A DNA stretch of 64,000 bases from Mucilaginibacter sp. MD40 (GTDB lineage Bacteria > Bacteroidota > Bacteroidia > Sphingobacteriales > Sphingobacteriaceae): contig NZ_NRSW01000001.1 in the NCBI RefSeq assembly GCF_002288635.1, positions 4,109,004 to 4,173,003 of the forward strand, given 5' to 3'. Of the stretch, positions 25,712 through 33,797 are shown piece by piece (the first letter of the stretch is position 1; each line of letters begins with the position of its first letter). Below the pieces are notes generated by a model. That model ran no database searches and was not told the DNA's origin. It worked only from the letters and a program-made list of their open reading frames with translations. Both the position numbers and the translations under genes were made by a program.

Positions 25712-26848
25712 ATGGTAAAGATCAAAGAGGGCTATGTGATGAACGCCCGTGAAAAAGCTGAATTTGACAGAGTCAATGCACTGTCACGCAAAACATCCGG
25801 GGTGGTGGCTTATTACTTCAAACCGCAAACGAAATACCCGCCACGCATTTATGTTTTTATGCACGCTGAAATTTGGTGTGACCGTAACCGCCGCCCAATG
25901 GGGTTGTTTCACGCTATTTCGTTTTTATCCCGGCCAATGAACCGCGAGGAAATAGAATACCATCATTTTGACATCCGGCTTTGCTACCACCAATATGAGG
26001 ATTGGGATAAGCTCATTTATGCTGAGGAACAGGAAGCGGAAGAACTGGATAAGGAAAATCCCGGTACAGGGAGCGCTTTTTTGGAGAAGCTAAAAAGTTA
26101 CAGGAATGATTACCCCGTAGGACAGCCTAAAAATTCGCAACCCCGAATTAAAGAGCAGTTAACGGAAAGCGGGGAAAATATTTTAATGGCAGAACTGATT
26201 ACCAACGGGCAGCACTATTCCGTTCAGCAAATCAGCGAATTATTGAATATAGAGCAGCAGGGTGAAAAAAGGATGACCATTCTTATTCTTTTGCGGGAGC
26301 TCTACAAAAGCAAGGCAACAGGGCAAACTGGAGGCTTTAATGTTACCATTGCGCAAATAGAACGTAAGGCGTTGATGTCACAGCAACTTACCCGCAGGAA
26401 TTATGTTAGGAGGGTTTACCGAAAAAACAAACTATTTGCGTTGGAAGAGGTAAGCGCCAAATATCCTGACTATACCGAAGCGATGCTTCAAGCCGACCTT
26501 TTGGTAACGAAAACAAAATTACGGAAGAAAAAACGTAAGCCAATTGTGGATTTGCGCCGCTGTCAGTTGGAGAAACTGGCTCGAAAACTTAGCCTTGAAG
26601 ATTTAACCGAACAGGACTATCAAAGTACCTGTTGCCGGATAGTAATGCTGCAAAACGCCCACAATCTGAGATTACCGATCCCGTTAACCGTGACCTTAAA
26701 CAAGAAAACACTTGTCTACTCCTTTGGTTGGCGCACCAGGGAAAGCGTGGTGAAGTCCTTTGTCGACCTGGCCAATACACCGGGAATTACCCATGAATGG
26801 TTAGGGCAACGTTATAAAGAAATGTGTTCCTCAAATTATAGTTTTTGA
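25712..26848 (+). CDS. Hypothetical ICE protein
   Basis: From ATG 25712 the protein is 378 aa. Starts at 25673 and 25739 are in the same frame. The N-terminal half is acidic and mixed (VVAYYFKPQTKYPPRIYVF, HHFDIRLCYHQYEDW). The C-terminal half is basic, with KTKLRKKKRKPIVDLRR and a predicted DNA- or RNA-binding character. I do not recognise the family. It follows the structured leader and precedes an imperfect GC-rich hairpin (26864-26882). It probably belongs to element maintenance. Confidence 0.65.
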   Translation: MVKIKEGYVMNAREKAEFDRVNALSRKTSGVVAYYFKPQTKYPPRIYVFMHAEIWCDRNRRPMGLFHAISFLSRPMNREEIEYHHFDIRLCYHQYEDWDKLIYAEEQEAEELDKENPGTGSAFLEKLKSYRNDYPVGQPKNSQPRIKEQLTESGENILMAELITNGQHYSVQQISELLNIEQQGEKRMTILILLRELYKSKATGQTGGFNVTIAQIERKALMSQQLTRRNYVRRVYRKNKLFALEEVSAKYPDYTEAMLQADLLVTKTKLRKKKRKPIVDLRRCQLEKLARKLSLEDLTEQDYQSTCCRIVMLQNAHNLRLPIPLTVTLNKKTLVYSFGWRTRESVVKSFVDLANTPGITHEWLGQRYKEMCSSNYSF

Positions 26849-27008
26849 AAATCCTTTGGGACGGCCCGGGCTTTGCCGGGGCTCATATTGCCGACTGTTT
26901 ATTTATCCTTTAGGATTTTTTGAACAGCCGGTATTTTTATAGTGAAAAGTAAAATTACTTTTAGAGCCGAAAAAAATTCCCTACATTAAATAAATTCATA
27001 TAAATATT

Positions 27009-27224
27009 ATGTTCAAAGAGATTCAACAGCAATCTGTACTAACCTGCCCGAAATGCGGCCATCAGAAAGAAGAAACAATGCCTACAGATGCTTGTCAGTT
27101 CTTTTATGAATGTGAAAAGTGTCATATCAACTTGAAACCACTCGCTGGTGATTGCTGTGTATTTTGTAGTTATGGAACGGTAAAATGTCCTCCTATACAA
27201 CAGGGAACTTCTTGCTGTAGCTAA
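27009..27224 (+). CDS. Cys-rich zinc-ribbon-like small protein (GDCCVFCSYG family)
   Basis: The 71-aa protein has two CxxC pairs (CPKCGHQK and CEKCH) and the strongly conserved segment GDCCVFCSYGTVKCPPIQ near residues 47-64, then a CC terminus. This family is frequent in Bacteroidota beside mercury or other metal-resistance genes. Ten cysteines suggest metal binding, but the role is unknown. It stands alone between the ICE operon and the AbiEi-like gene. Confidence 0.8.
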   Translation: MFKEIQQQSVLTCPKCGHQKEETMPTDACQFFYECEKCHINLKPLAGDCCVFCSYGTVKCPPIQQGTSCCS

Positions 27225-27426
27225 CTTTGTGCTGTAATTTTGTAAAATTGCGTAGGTGATAATAATATAAAATATCTTCCCGGCCTTTTACGGGACAAGC
27301 CTGGTTTGTTTCTTAATCTAATTCATAATTAAATTCCTGTTCCTTTTTAGGCGTAATTTATGCTGTAATAAGTGTATATCTTGTTTTTTTTAAGATCAAA
27401 TTTGCATGAATTTTAAATAAATATTC

Positions 27427-27454
27427 TTGCATTTTATAATAATTTTATACCTTG
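27427..27454 (+). promoter_or_regulatory. Candidate promoter of the AbiEi-like gene
   Basis: TTG at 27427-27429 is followed after 18 bp by TACCTTG at 27448-27454, close to the Bacteroidota TTG-N19-TAnnTTTG pattern. It is 17 bp upstream of the ATG at 27471. The match is one base short of the -7 consensus. Confidence 0.35.
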
Positions 27455-27470
27455 ATTTAATCAATGTGTT

Positions 27471-28070
27471 ATGGCCAAGCTGGATGAACTAAAGAAACAC
27501 CTGAAAAGAGGAAAAGTATATCGCCGGACGGACTTAGTCGAATGGTCTAAATCGGTTGACCGGCATTTGGATATATTGACCAAAGACGGAACGCTGCAAA
27601 AACTTTCGCAAGGGGTATATTACTTTCCGAAGGAATCCGCATTTGGTAAAACGCCGCCAAAAGAAGAAGACCTGGTGCGCACTTTCCTGAAAGACGACCG
27701 CTTCTTGCTCACTTCACCGAATGCGTATAACAGCCTCGGGGTAGGTGCTACCCAACTCTATAACAAGAGAGTGGTTTATAACCATAAACGGCATGGTGAA
27801 TTTAAACTGGGCAACCGCAAGTTCGATTTTCAGATCAAACACCATTTTCCTGAAAAACTGACTGAGGAATTTCTGCTGGTGGACATGGTGAATAACCTTG
27901 ATAAAGTAGCAGAAGACCAGGACTGCCTTTTGAAAAATATAATGTCTAAAGCGTTTTCCATGAACAGGAAAAAACTCCAACAGTCTTTGGTTGCCTATGG
28001 CAATGCTAAAGCCAAAAAAATGCTCAGTTCCATATTAGCACCTAATATGTTAAATGATTATGCCGGATAA
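27471..28070 (+). CDS. AbiEi-like antitoxin (DUF6088 family)
   Basis: The 199-aa protein has an N-terminal winged-helix region (YRRTDLVEWSKSVDRHLDIL) followed by KLSQGVYYFPKESAFG, the hallmark of AbiEi/DUF6088 type IV antitoxins and repressors. It would repress its own promoter and counteract a nucleotidyltransferase toxin. Its partner downstream is broken (28054-28200), so this looks like an orphan antitoxin. The 17-bp overlap with the partner start shows the original pairing. Confidence 0.85.
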   Translation: MAKLDELKKHLKRGKVYRRTDLVEWSKSVDRHLDILTKDGTLQKLSQGVYYFPKESAFGKTPPKEEDLVRTFLKDDRFLLTSPNAYNSLGVGATQLYNKRVVYNHKRHGEFKLGNRKFDFQIKHHFPEKLTEEFLLVDMVNNLDKVAEDQDCLLKNIMSKAFSMNRKKLQQSLVAYGNAKAKKMLSSILAPNMLNDYAG

Positions 28071-28200
28071 ATATCTTCATGACCATAAAGATTTTCCTGA
28101 CCTGCTGCGTATTTTGGAAGCAGAAAAAAGCATACGCAGGACTAATTGAAAAAGATTACCGGATCATGTACATTTATTGCACAGTAATTAAAGAGTTGCA
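28054..28200 (+). pseudogene. Frameshifted remnant of AbiEii-like nucleotidyltransferase toxin
   Basis: ATG 28054 overlaps the antitoxin end and encodes KYLHDHKDFPDLLRILEAEK, the N-terminus typical of AbiEii/AbiGii toxins, then stops at TGA 28147-28149. In another frame the expected continuation LIEKDYRIMY (usually VEKDYWIMH) follows and ends soon after. The nucleotidyltransferase core (GGTxL) is absent. The toxin is therefore lost by frameshift and deletion. Confidence 0.75.
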
Positions 28201-28368
28201 ATGGATAATAGGCAAATAAAGAACAGGAAAATCAGCCCTGAAGAGGCGGTTCGGATTCTTGCACAAAGTGGGATGGAAGTGAGTATAGAAGAAGCTAAAA
28301 ACATCTTGGAACTGCTATATATTTTTGCTAAATTAGAGGTGGATCATTATGTAACACAACGGGAATAG
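28201..28368 (+). CDS. Small helical protein, conserved-looking
   Basis: ATG 28201 to TAG 28368 gives 55 aa: a basic start (MDNRQIKNRKISPEEAV), then helices with RILAQSGMEVSIEEAKNILE and a C-terminal HYVTQRE. Similar short proteins of the form 'SPEEAxxILxxxGxxVxxEEAxxIL' are known to me from many Bacteroidota mobile elements, without a function. The compositional quality and independent start support a real gene. Confidence 0.65.
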   Translation: MDNRQIKNRKISPEEAVRILAQSGMEVSIEEAKNILELLYIFAKLEVDHYVTQRE

Positions 28369-29064
28369 CCGATTTATTATCAGGGTGAGTGGGACCGCTT
28401 CAGCAGGAATGCCGGTGATGCCTAAAAGATGAGTAGTATACTGGCTGATTTAAGGATTGAAGCGCAAGCCATCTTATAGCCACTTGATATTACTATACCG
28501 GAAAATAAATTAATGCGGGCTATTTATCTTACGCAGGCGGAAGTAGAAAATGACCGCAGGGCGTTAAATCCGCGCCCTAACCATCTGAGCTACCCCGACG
28601 TATATGTTCTGCTTTATTTCGGTTATATTTTTATGGTTCCCAAAAGAGGTTTGCAAAAACAGTAGAAATTCGTTTCCTTTAAAAAATGTTAACTTTTACA
28701 CCCTGATGGTTGCTAACGATTCAAAATAAAAAAGCGATTTAGTTAATAAAGTTATGAAGAAACCGGCCATTGATTACCTGAGATATCTGACTGAAGTTAG
28801 GATCAAAGGAAAATTTTCAGTCCAGCAAATCTATGCAGCCCTGCTTCTGTTATTGTGGCTTTTGGTTTTTTTAGTAAAGAGTTAAAAGCAATTATTACAA
28901 CTGACAGCAAAGTCCGCTATACCTGATTAGTTGGATACTCAGTTACTGCCATATTTTCTGTCGAGCCACTTTATAAAAATCAAAGCCCTTACTGGGATTG
29001 AAAACCCTTGAACGCCTATTAAAAAATTACAACAATAAATTAAATGAAGAACCGCGCCGATAAC
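28369..29064. other. Decayed intergenic region
   Basis: About 700 bp without a convincing intact gene. It holds a tRNA-like fragment (28559-28599) and a 39-codon frame at 28754-28873 (MKKPAIDYLRYL start, hydrophobic end) that could be a tiny membrane protein. The rest is AT-rich with many stops. Together with the flanking pseudogenes this looks like an insertion/deletion hot spot. Confidence 0.5.
28559..28599 (-). pseudogene. tRNA 5'-half fragment
   Basis: On the minus strand from 28599 there is a 7-nt acceptor-like strand (GTCGGGG), TA, a D-arm (GCTC ... GGGC, with loop AGATGGTTA containing the invariant GG) and the start of an anticodon arm. No T-arm or matching acceptor 3' strand follows. 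It looks like a truncated tRNA gene, possibly left by recombination at a tRNA attachment site. Confidence 0.6.
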
Positions 29065-29285
29065 TTAAGGGACTTTTATCTCTTCACCCTTCTTTTTGTC
29101 TTTGACCCACTGTAAAGCCCTGTCATAGTTTTTCTAAAGTAAATGTCATGACCGGGTTAGTCGTAAGGCTTTTCACTTAACTGGGTAGTATTAGCGCTGT
29201 TAATGAGCTTGTTCTTGACCTCTTCTTCGCACCCATGAAAACCAATGATCAGATTTGGCCTGGAATCATAATTAGGTGGATTTAA
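29065..29285 (-). pseudogene. Decayed FHGC-type (ADP-ribosyltransferase-like?) toxin gene
   Basis: Downstream of the small gene at 29272 the minus strand encodes NYDSRPNLIIGFHGCEEEV. It continues to SEKPYD, where TAA replaces an expected Trp, then PGHDIYF and, after a frameshift, YDRALQWVKDKKKGEE and a stop at 29067-29065. I recall an intact Bacteroidota family with GFHGCD...YDWLGxGIYFWE...RALxWA, which I suspect is ADP-ribosyltransferase-like, though that link is uncertain. At least one nonsense codon and one frameshift inactivate it. Confidence 0.6.
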
Positions 29286-29442
29286 CAAGTTTATTTAAGA
29301 TGGCATAAGGTTCGGTGAACTCCCCTTTGTCGTTCTTGATGCCTGCCGAAATAAAGGATTGAAGCGCCTGTTCCTTTGTAGGAATGGTTTTAAGTTCTTC
29401 TTTAACTAAGTCGGTCAATTTTTTTAAATTTTTAGCGCTCAT
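29272..29442 (-). CDS. Small partner protein of the decayed toxin-like gene
   Basis: ATG 29442 gives 56 aa (MSAKNLKKLTDLVKEELKTI, then ALQSFISAGIKNDKGEFTEP). A longer in-frame start at 29577 adds hydrophobic, unconvincing residues. Short proteins with the pattern 'AGIxxxxGxFTEPY' precede the FHGC-type genes in other Bacteroidota, as I recall, and may be antitoxins or chaperones. Here it is intact while its partner downstream is broken. Confidence 0.6.
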   Translation of the reverse strand: MSAKNLKKLTDLVKEELKTIPTKEQALQSFISAGIKNDKGEFTEPYAILNKLVKST

Positions 29443-29665
29443 GATTGCAATAACTGATAATAAATATCGAAAAATTATTTTAATAACCCAATGATTATAA
29501 CACATACACCAAGCCTGGTAATATTTATCGACATATATAATGGTAAATAACCAACTAACCTTAATGGTTAGCAACATTGTTAATTAGCAACGTTATTTGT
29601 AGGAAGAAGACCCTTATTGCTTCTCGGGCGTTTAAATATTTAATACAAATCCTCCAAGTTAAAGG

Positions 29666-29944
29666 TCATGTTTCCGAATTAAATGGACGGTACAGATACC
29701 GCTTAAATTGGCAGTATCTAATCAATTCTTTTTTTTGATGCTCGTCAATTCCCCGGTATATTTCTTTTGCATTAGCCCTGAAATCTTTGACATTGACGTA
29801 AAACCCGTTTCGCTCGTCCTGATCTGTTAAGCCTTCGTCAATCAACAATTGTATCAGTCCAATAATTGTCTGATAAGAGAGCGTACTAAATATAGCTAGG
29901 TGATCATGAACGCCACCGCTATCCTTGTCGATTTTCTTTTGCAT
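29666..29944 (-). CDS. Hypothetical small protein
   Basis: The 92-aa protein begins MQKKIDKDSGGVHDHLAIFS and contains TIIGLIQLLIDEGLTDQDERN and a basic C-terminus (KKELIRYCQFKRYLYRPF). It looks like a compact helical domain. No motif is recognised. It lies on the same strand as the toxin-partner relic, about 220 bp upstream of it, in the region of decayed loci. Confidence 0.55.
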   Translation of the reverse strand: MQKKIDKDSGGVHDHLAIFSTLSYQTIIGLIQLLIDEGLTDQDERNGFYVNVKDFRANAKEIYRGIDEHQKKELIRYCQFKRYLYRPFNSET

Positions 29945-30225
29945 CGCTGAAATTAAAATTACTTATAAAATCACTTCTTGTTGTGCTATCAGACAACAGA
30001 TTTTTTTATACTAACTGGGGTATAGGGGTAGTAGTAAATTACGCCGAAAGAATTATTTAATAAGCAATATAACGTACGGCTTCGGTTCACTGCTTGCTTG
30101 CATCGATCTATTTTTCTGATAAACGGTTTAATTCTTAAGAAAAAAGTTACTATCCTTTTACTACTGTTTTAGAGCTGCTGGTTGTGTTTACTTTGCTGGT
30201 GTATTCCCATAATAATACGATTACC

Positions 30226-30705
30226 ATGAAAATGATTCTGACCCAAATTTGTCTATTGCTTCTTTGTCTGCTTTTTGTCTATACATCGGCCAGTAAATTT
30301 TTAGATTATGATAAGTTTGTCTTTCAAATGCGTCTCGCCCCTGTGCCGCTGGTGAAAATAGTGGCACCCGTTTTAGGGTGGCTGGTACCTGCGGTCGAAT
30401 TTACTCTTTCCATAGTATTAGCTGTAGGAATGTTTGTTCCATCGATAAAAATTAAAGCGCTTAAGGCATCTGCTTTCCTGCTGGTTGCTTTTGAAATTTA
30501 CATAATTATTTTGTTGTTGTCCGGATCTCATCTTCCCTGTACCTGTGGAGGTATAATCTCTACAATGGGCTGGAAGCAGCATTTATTCTTTAATGCATTT
30601 TTTATTCTGGCAGCTTACTTTTCAATCAAATATTTAAAAAAACATAAAACATCCCCGGCCATTGACCGCGGCGATGATGAATATAAAATACTTTCACGCG
30701 CGTAA
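30226..30705 (+). CDS. MauE/DoxX-family redox-associated membrane protein
   Basis: ATG 30226 gives 159 aa and starts at a hydrophobic segment. The in-frame start at 30184 only adds polar residues. About four transmembrane spans are visible. The signature YTSASKFLDYDKFVFQM and the dithiol HLPCTCGGI are typical of MauE-like proteins of Bacteroidota, thought to pass electrons or assist disulfide chemistry. It is followed 68 bp later by DUF6520, and the pair converges on a TlpA-type thioredoxin gene, which suggests a shared redox role. Confidence 0.85.
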   Translation: MKMILTQICLLLLCLLFVYTSASKFLDYDKFVFQMRLAPVPLVKIVAPVLGWLVPAVEFTLSIVLAVGMFVPSIKIKALKASAFLLVAFEIYIIILLLSGSHLPCTCGGIISTMGWKQHLFFNAFFILAAYFSIKYLKKHKTSPAIDRGDDEYKILSRA

Positions 30706-30773
30706 GAACAGGTAGTGCCGTTGCCTGTAATTTTAATCAATGGCGTAACTATTAAACTTAATACATTAATATC

Positions 30774-31031
30774 ATGAAAAAATTAAAAATTAGTATGTTA
30801 GCCTTAGTCTTCGCCGTTGGTGTTGGCGGAGCGTTTGTTCAAAAAATCCAGGCCGCGCCTAAGGCTAATGATCCAACTTATAATTGGACACACTTTAACC
30901 AATCTGGATCTCCAATAGGAAGCCTTCCAAATGCAACAGTGGATCAGGCAAGAGATGATTTGGGTTGTCCTGGTTCAACTTCTGTTAAATGTGCCACCGC
31001 AACAGGTGCTCCTACTATTTACTACAATTAA
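30774..31031 (+). CDS. Secreted DUF6520-family protein
   Basis: The 85-aa protein has a signal peptide (MKKLKISMLALVFAVGVGGA) ending near KIQAAP, then a short polar domain with two cysteines (LGCPGSTSVKCATA), the pattern of DUF6520. These small exported proteins are regular neighbours of MauE/TlpA genes in Sphingobacteriaceae. The Cys pair could be a substrate of the thiol machinery. A strong terminator follows. Confidence 0.85.
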   Translation: MKKLKISMLALVFAVGVGGAFVQKIQAAPKANDPTYNWTHFNQSGSPIGSLPNATVDQARDDLGCPGSTSVKCATATGAPTIYYN

Positions 31032-31041
31032 CACAGTATAA

Positions 31042-31079
31042 GCAACAATCAGAATTAACATCTGATTGTTGCCTTTTTA
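31042..31079 (+). terminator. Intrinsic terminator after DUF6520
   Basis: A perfect 12-bp stem (31042-31053 with 31061-31072, 7-nt loop attaaca) is followed by cttttta. It ends the MauE-DUF6520 transcript. Its 3' end touches the stop codon of the convergent TlpA gene. Confidence 0.9.
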
Positions 31080-32399
31080 TTGGTCGGCAAGAATCAAAAA
31101 TGGATAATTGTATTTATTTAAATTTATATCAAGGCCTATGCGGTTAAAATAATCTTTTAACATGGACACTTTCAATCCTTCACTTAGATCGGCAAAATCT
31201 TTCTTCAAACTTATCCTTTCTTTAATTCCGGTTAAATTTATAAACGGGGGCTCGTTACCGTACATTTCTGAAAGTTGCTCCGCAATTTCCTTTAATGTCT
31301 GATTTTTTACAACCATCGAAGTTCCAACAATCTGTAAAGGTTCTCGATTCGTTTCTTTAAAATCACTCCCTTTAAATTTCGATGGCAATTGAGTAATGAT
31401 CCAACAATCCGTTGGTTTCATTTCGACCCTTGCTTTAACATTAAAATATAGCGATAGTTCATTTGCCATTAGAAGATAGAACTGTGATATATTAATTTTT
31501 TTTGAAAATGATAATTCATAGCACAATAGATTCCTTTCAGACCATTCATTAAACATTGTCATCCCATATCTTTTCGTCCAATTGAGCTCGTTAGTATAAG
31601 CCGGGTAGAAGAAACTAGAAGAATCTTTCGTGTGAATTTCTACAAAATTCCAATCTCTTTTTTGCATTGGTTTTTTCATGTATGCAGCCCAAAATAAGTC
31701 TGTTTTACTTCTGTTCCATGCAAGAAACCTGGTTGAATTCGCATTGCTGTCAGGCAGCAATACTCCGCCATTACCTATACTGCCTTTTTGCGGTGTAATT
31801 ATTGATCGATGAACAAATTCTGTATCCGCCACTTTTAAGGGCTTTCTCCAATCAAATTCCAAATCGTCATGCTTGGTAGCCAGACTTGTGTTACCATTAA
31901 TAAAGGAAAGAATGTTTTTTTCATTGAGTTGTTCATCATCAGTTATTGCTTGAACTATTCCATTTTTATCTATCCAAATATTGTGCGGCACAATGGTATG
32001 AGGAAAGTATTTTTTAAGTAAAGTGTCACGTGCCGAAAAAGTCAGATAGGCAAGTTCCTTATGATTTCCCAAAAATGTAGTCAAAACCATATCTGATTGA
32101 TTAGTGATGCTAATAATATGTAACTTATCGCCATATTTCTTTTGGAGCTCATCCAAACTAGGCATTTCTCTGACACATGGGACACACCACGTTGCCCAAA
32201 AATTAATGATCAATAGGCCGGAACGATACAAATCAGATGCCTGTTGAGTAGACTTAGCAGTGTTTTTTAGGTTTTGGAAAAGAAAGTCTGGTACATGGTC
32301 CCCGATCTTTAGAGGTTTAACAGTTTTTTGCTGACCAATAACCAAAAAATGATTGCCGGCAAAAAGATATATTATTATTATAATTATTTTAAGTTTCAT
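31077..32399 (-). CDS. TlpA-type thioredoxin fused to a DUF3738-like domain
   Basis: The 440-aa protein has an N-terminal signal (MKLKIIIIIIYLFAGNHFLVIG) and a thioredoxin domain with the active site FWATWCVPCVREMPSLDEL near residues 68-86. The second half is not thioredoxin. It contains VVKNQTLKEIAEQLSEMYG and FINLTGIKERISL, which resemble DUF3738 (soil-associated TIGR03435-type) proteins. It would act as a periplasmic thiol:disulfide oxidoreductase. It is the last gene of the SusC-SusD operon. Confidence 0.85.
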   Translation of the reverse strand: MKLKIIIIIIYLFAGNHFLVIGQQKTVKPLKIGDHVPDFLFQNLKNTAKSTQQASDLYRSGLLIINFWATWCVPCVREMPSLDELQKKYGDKLHIISITNQSDMVLTTFLGNHKELAYLTFSARDTLLKKYFPHTIVPHNIWIDKNGIVQAITDDEQLNEKNILSFINGNTSLATKHDDLEFDWRKPLKVADTEFVHRSIITPQKGSIGNGGVLLPDSNANSTRFLAWNRSKTDLFWAAYMKKPMQKRDWNFVEIHTKDSSSFFYPAYTNELNWTKRYGMTMFNEWSERNLLCYELSFSKKINISQFYLLMANELSLYFNVKARVEMKPTDCWIITQLPSKFKGSDFKETNREPLQIVGTSMVVKNQTLKEIAEQLSEMYGNEPPFINLTGIKERISLKKDFADLSEGLKVSMLKDYFNRIGLDINLNKYNYPFLILADQ

Positions 32400-32420
32400 A
32401 CTAATTGTTTTAAAAAAGGA

Positions 32421-33788
32421 TTAATGATACCCCGGATTTTGCACAAGGTTGTGATCGTATGTTAGTTCGTTAAGAGGAATTGGTAACAGCGCGGCAGTGG
32501 ACAGCCATGTAGTTTTATACATTCCAATCACCGGGTTTAATTGTCCGGTCCGTTTTAAGTCGAGAAAACGACTTCCCCATTCGTCGAACAATTCAACTCG
32601 TCGTTCTTGTAATATGGCAGTGAGCATTCCACTTTGAGTAGTAGCAGTGGTATTTGCTATTCCTGCGCGTTTTCTGATAAGATTTAAATCATCCGCCGCG
32701 CTTCCTACTCCTGTGACTTTTGCTTGCTGCGATCTTGCTTCAGCTCTGATCAGGTAGGTTTCTGCCAAGCGCAGCGCCATTAGATATTCAGGGCTGGTGG
32801 TATTTGGTACACGGTTTTTATATTTGGATAAATAGTGATAAGTTGTTGTAAGACTTCCTGATTTCACATTGCTGGTGCCGATCCAGGCATTTTTTCTTAG
32901 ATCACCACTTTCGAAGGCATTAAATAAATTTGTGGACATCGGATATCTCGGTAATGAAGTATTTGACGATGGAACGAGATTTGTTGCACTGGTAACAAAC
33001 CCGTTTTGTGTCCAGACCTGCAATATTGCCTCGTCACTCCCTGCTAAAAAAACATTATTGGGCGTACTTAATAAGCTATAAAGGCCGCTGTTTATTACCT
33101 CGGTAGCTTCAGTTTCTGCGGCGGGCCAGTTTTTTTGAAAAAGATAAACCCTTGATAACAGGGCGGCAGCAGCCCACTTATTTGCTCTTACCTTGCCATT
33201 CCCTGGATAGTTAGCAGGTAATCCCTGTTTGGCATCGGCTAAATCTTTGATGATCTGCTGGTAAATGGCTGAGATCTCACTTTGCGGCGCTTGTGAGCTT
33301 AAGTTAATATCCGTGCTCAATACTAGTGTAACCTTGCCGTATAGGTTAATCAGGTAGAAATAAGCATAAGCTCTTAGAAACTTGGCTTCGTTGCTTAATA
33401 GGTTAATATTAGCCACAGGCAGTTTAGTGGATTTTGGCAGGTGTTCTATAAGGTCGTTGCATTGGTAAATAATAAAGTAAAAGTTTTTCCAGATCGCCAG
33501 ATCTGTTGAATTGCTGACAGAAATAGTACTTTTAAAAAATTCAAGATCTTGTGGAGTGGAGCCTGTGTAATCCAGATTATCAGTATACATATCCAAATAT
33601 TTTGAATAATTGACCTCAATTGTTCTGTCCAGTTGCGCATAGATATTACCCAATGCAGCAACTGCCGATGTTGTATCCGAAAATACATCAACCGTGGTTA
33701 ATTGATTTTTAGGACTATTCACCTCGATTAGCTTTTTACAACTGGAATAGACCAGTGTAATAAATAGCAGAATTATAATTTTTTTCAT
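32421..33788 (-). CDS. SusD/RagB-family outer-membrane lipoprotein
   Basis: The 455-aa protein has a lipoprotein signal (ITLVYSSCKK, acylated Cys near 17) and the SusD TPR-like fold: AALGNIYAQLDRTIEV, EAKFLRAYAYFYLINLYGKV, AETYLIRAEARSQQAK and the C-terminal ERRVELFDEWGSRFLDLKRTG. SusD binds ligand at the cell surface and delivers it to its SusC partner. It is directly coupled to SusC (9 bp gap) and to the TlpA gene (21 bp). The substrate is unknown. Confidence 0.95.
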   Translation of the reverse strand: MKKIIILLFITLVYSSCKKLIEVNSPKNQLTTVDVFSDTTSAVAALGNIYAQLDRTIEVNYSKYLDMYTDNLDYTGSTPQDLEFFKSTISVSNSTDLAIWKNFYFIIYQCNDLIEHLPKSTKLPVANINLLSNEAKFLRAYAYFYLINLYGKVTLVLSTDINLSSQAPQSEISAIYQQIIKDLADAKQGLPANYPGNGKVRANKWAAAALLSRVYLFQKNWPAAETEATEVINSGLYSLLSTPNNVFLAGSDEAILQVWTQNGFVTSATNLVPSSNTSLPRYPMSTNLFNAFESGDLRKNAWIGTSNVKSGSLTTTYHYLSKYKNRVPNTTSPEYLMALRLAETYLIRAEARSQQAKVTGVGSAADDLNLIRKRAGIANTTATTQSGMLTAILQERRVELFDEWGSRFLDLKRTGQLNPVIGMYKTTWLSTAALLPIPLNELTYDHNLVQNPGYH

Positions 33789-33797
33789 TTTTTCGAT

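Noticed and set aside
28754-28873. 39-codon hydrophobic frame
   Set aside because: Too short and not distinguishable from chance; mentioned only under the intergenic region.
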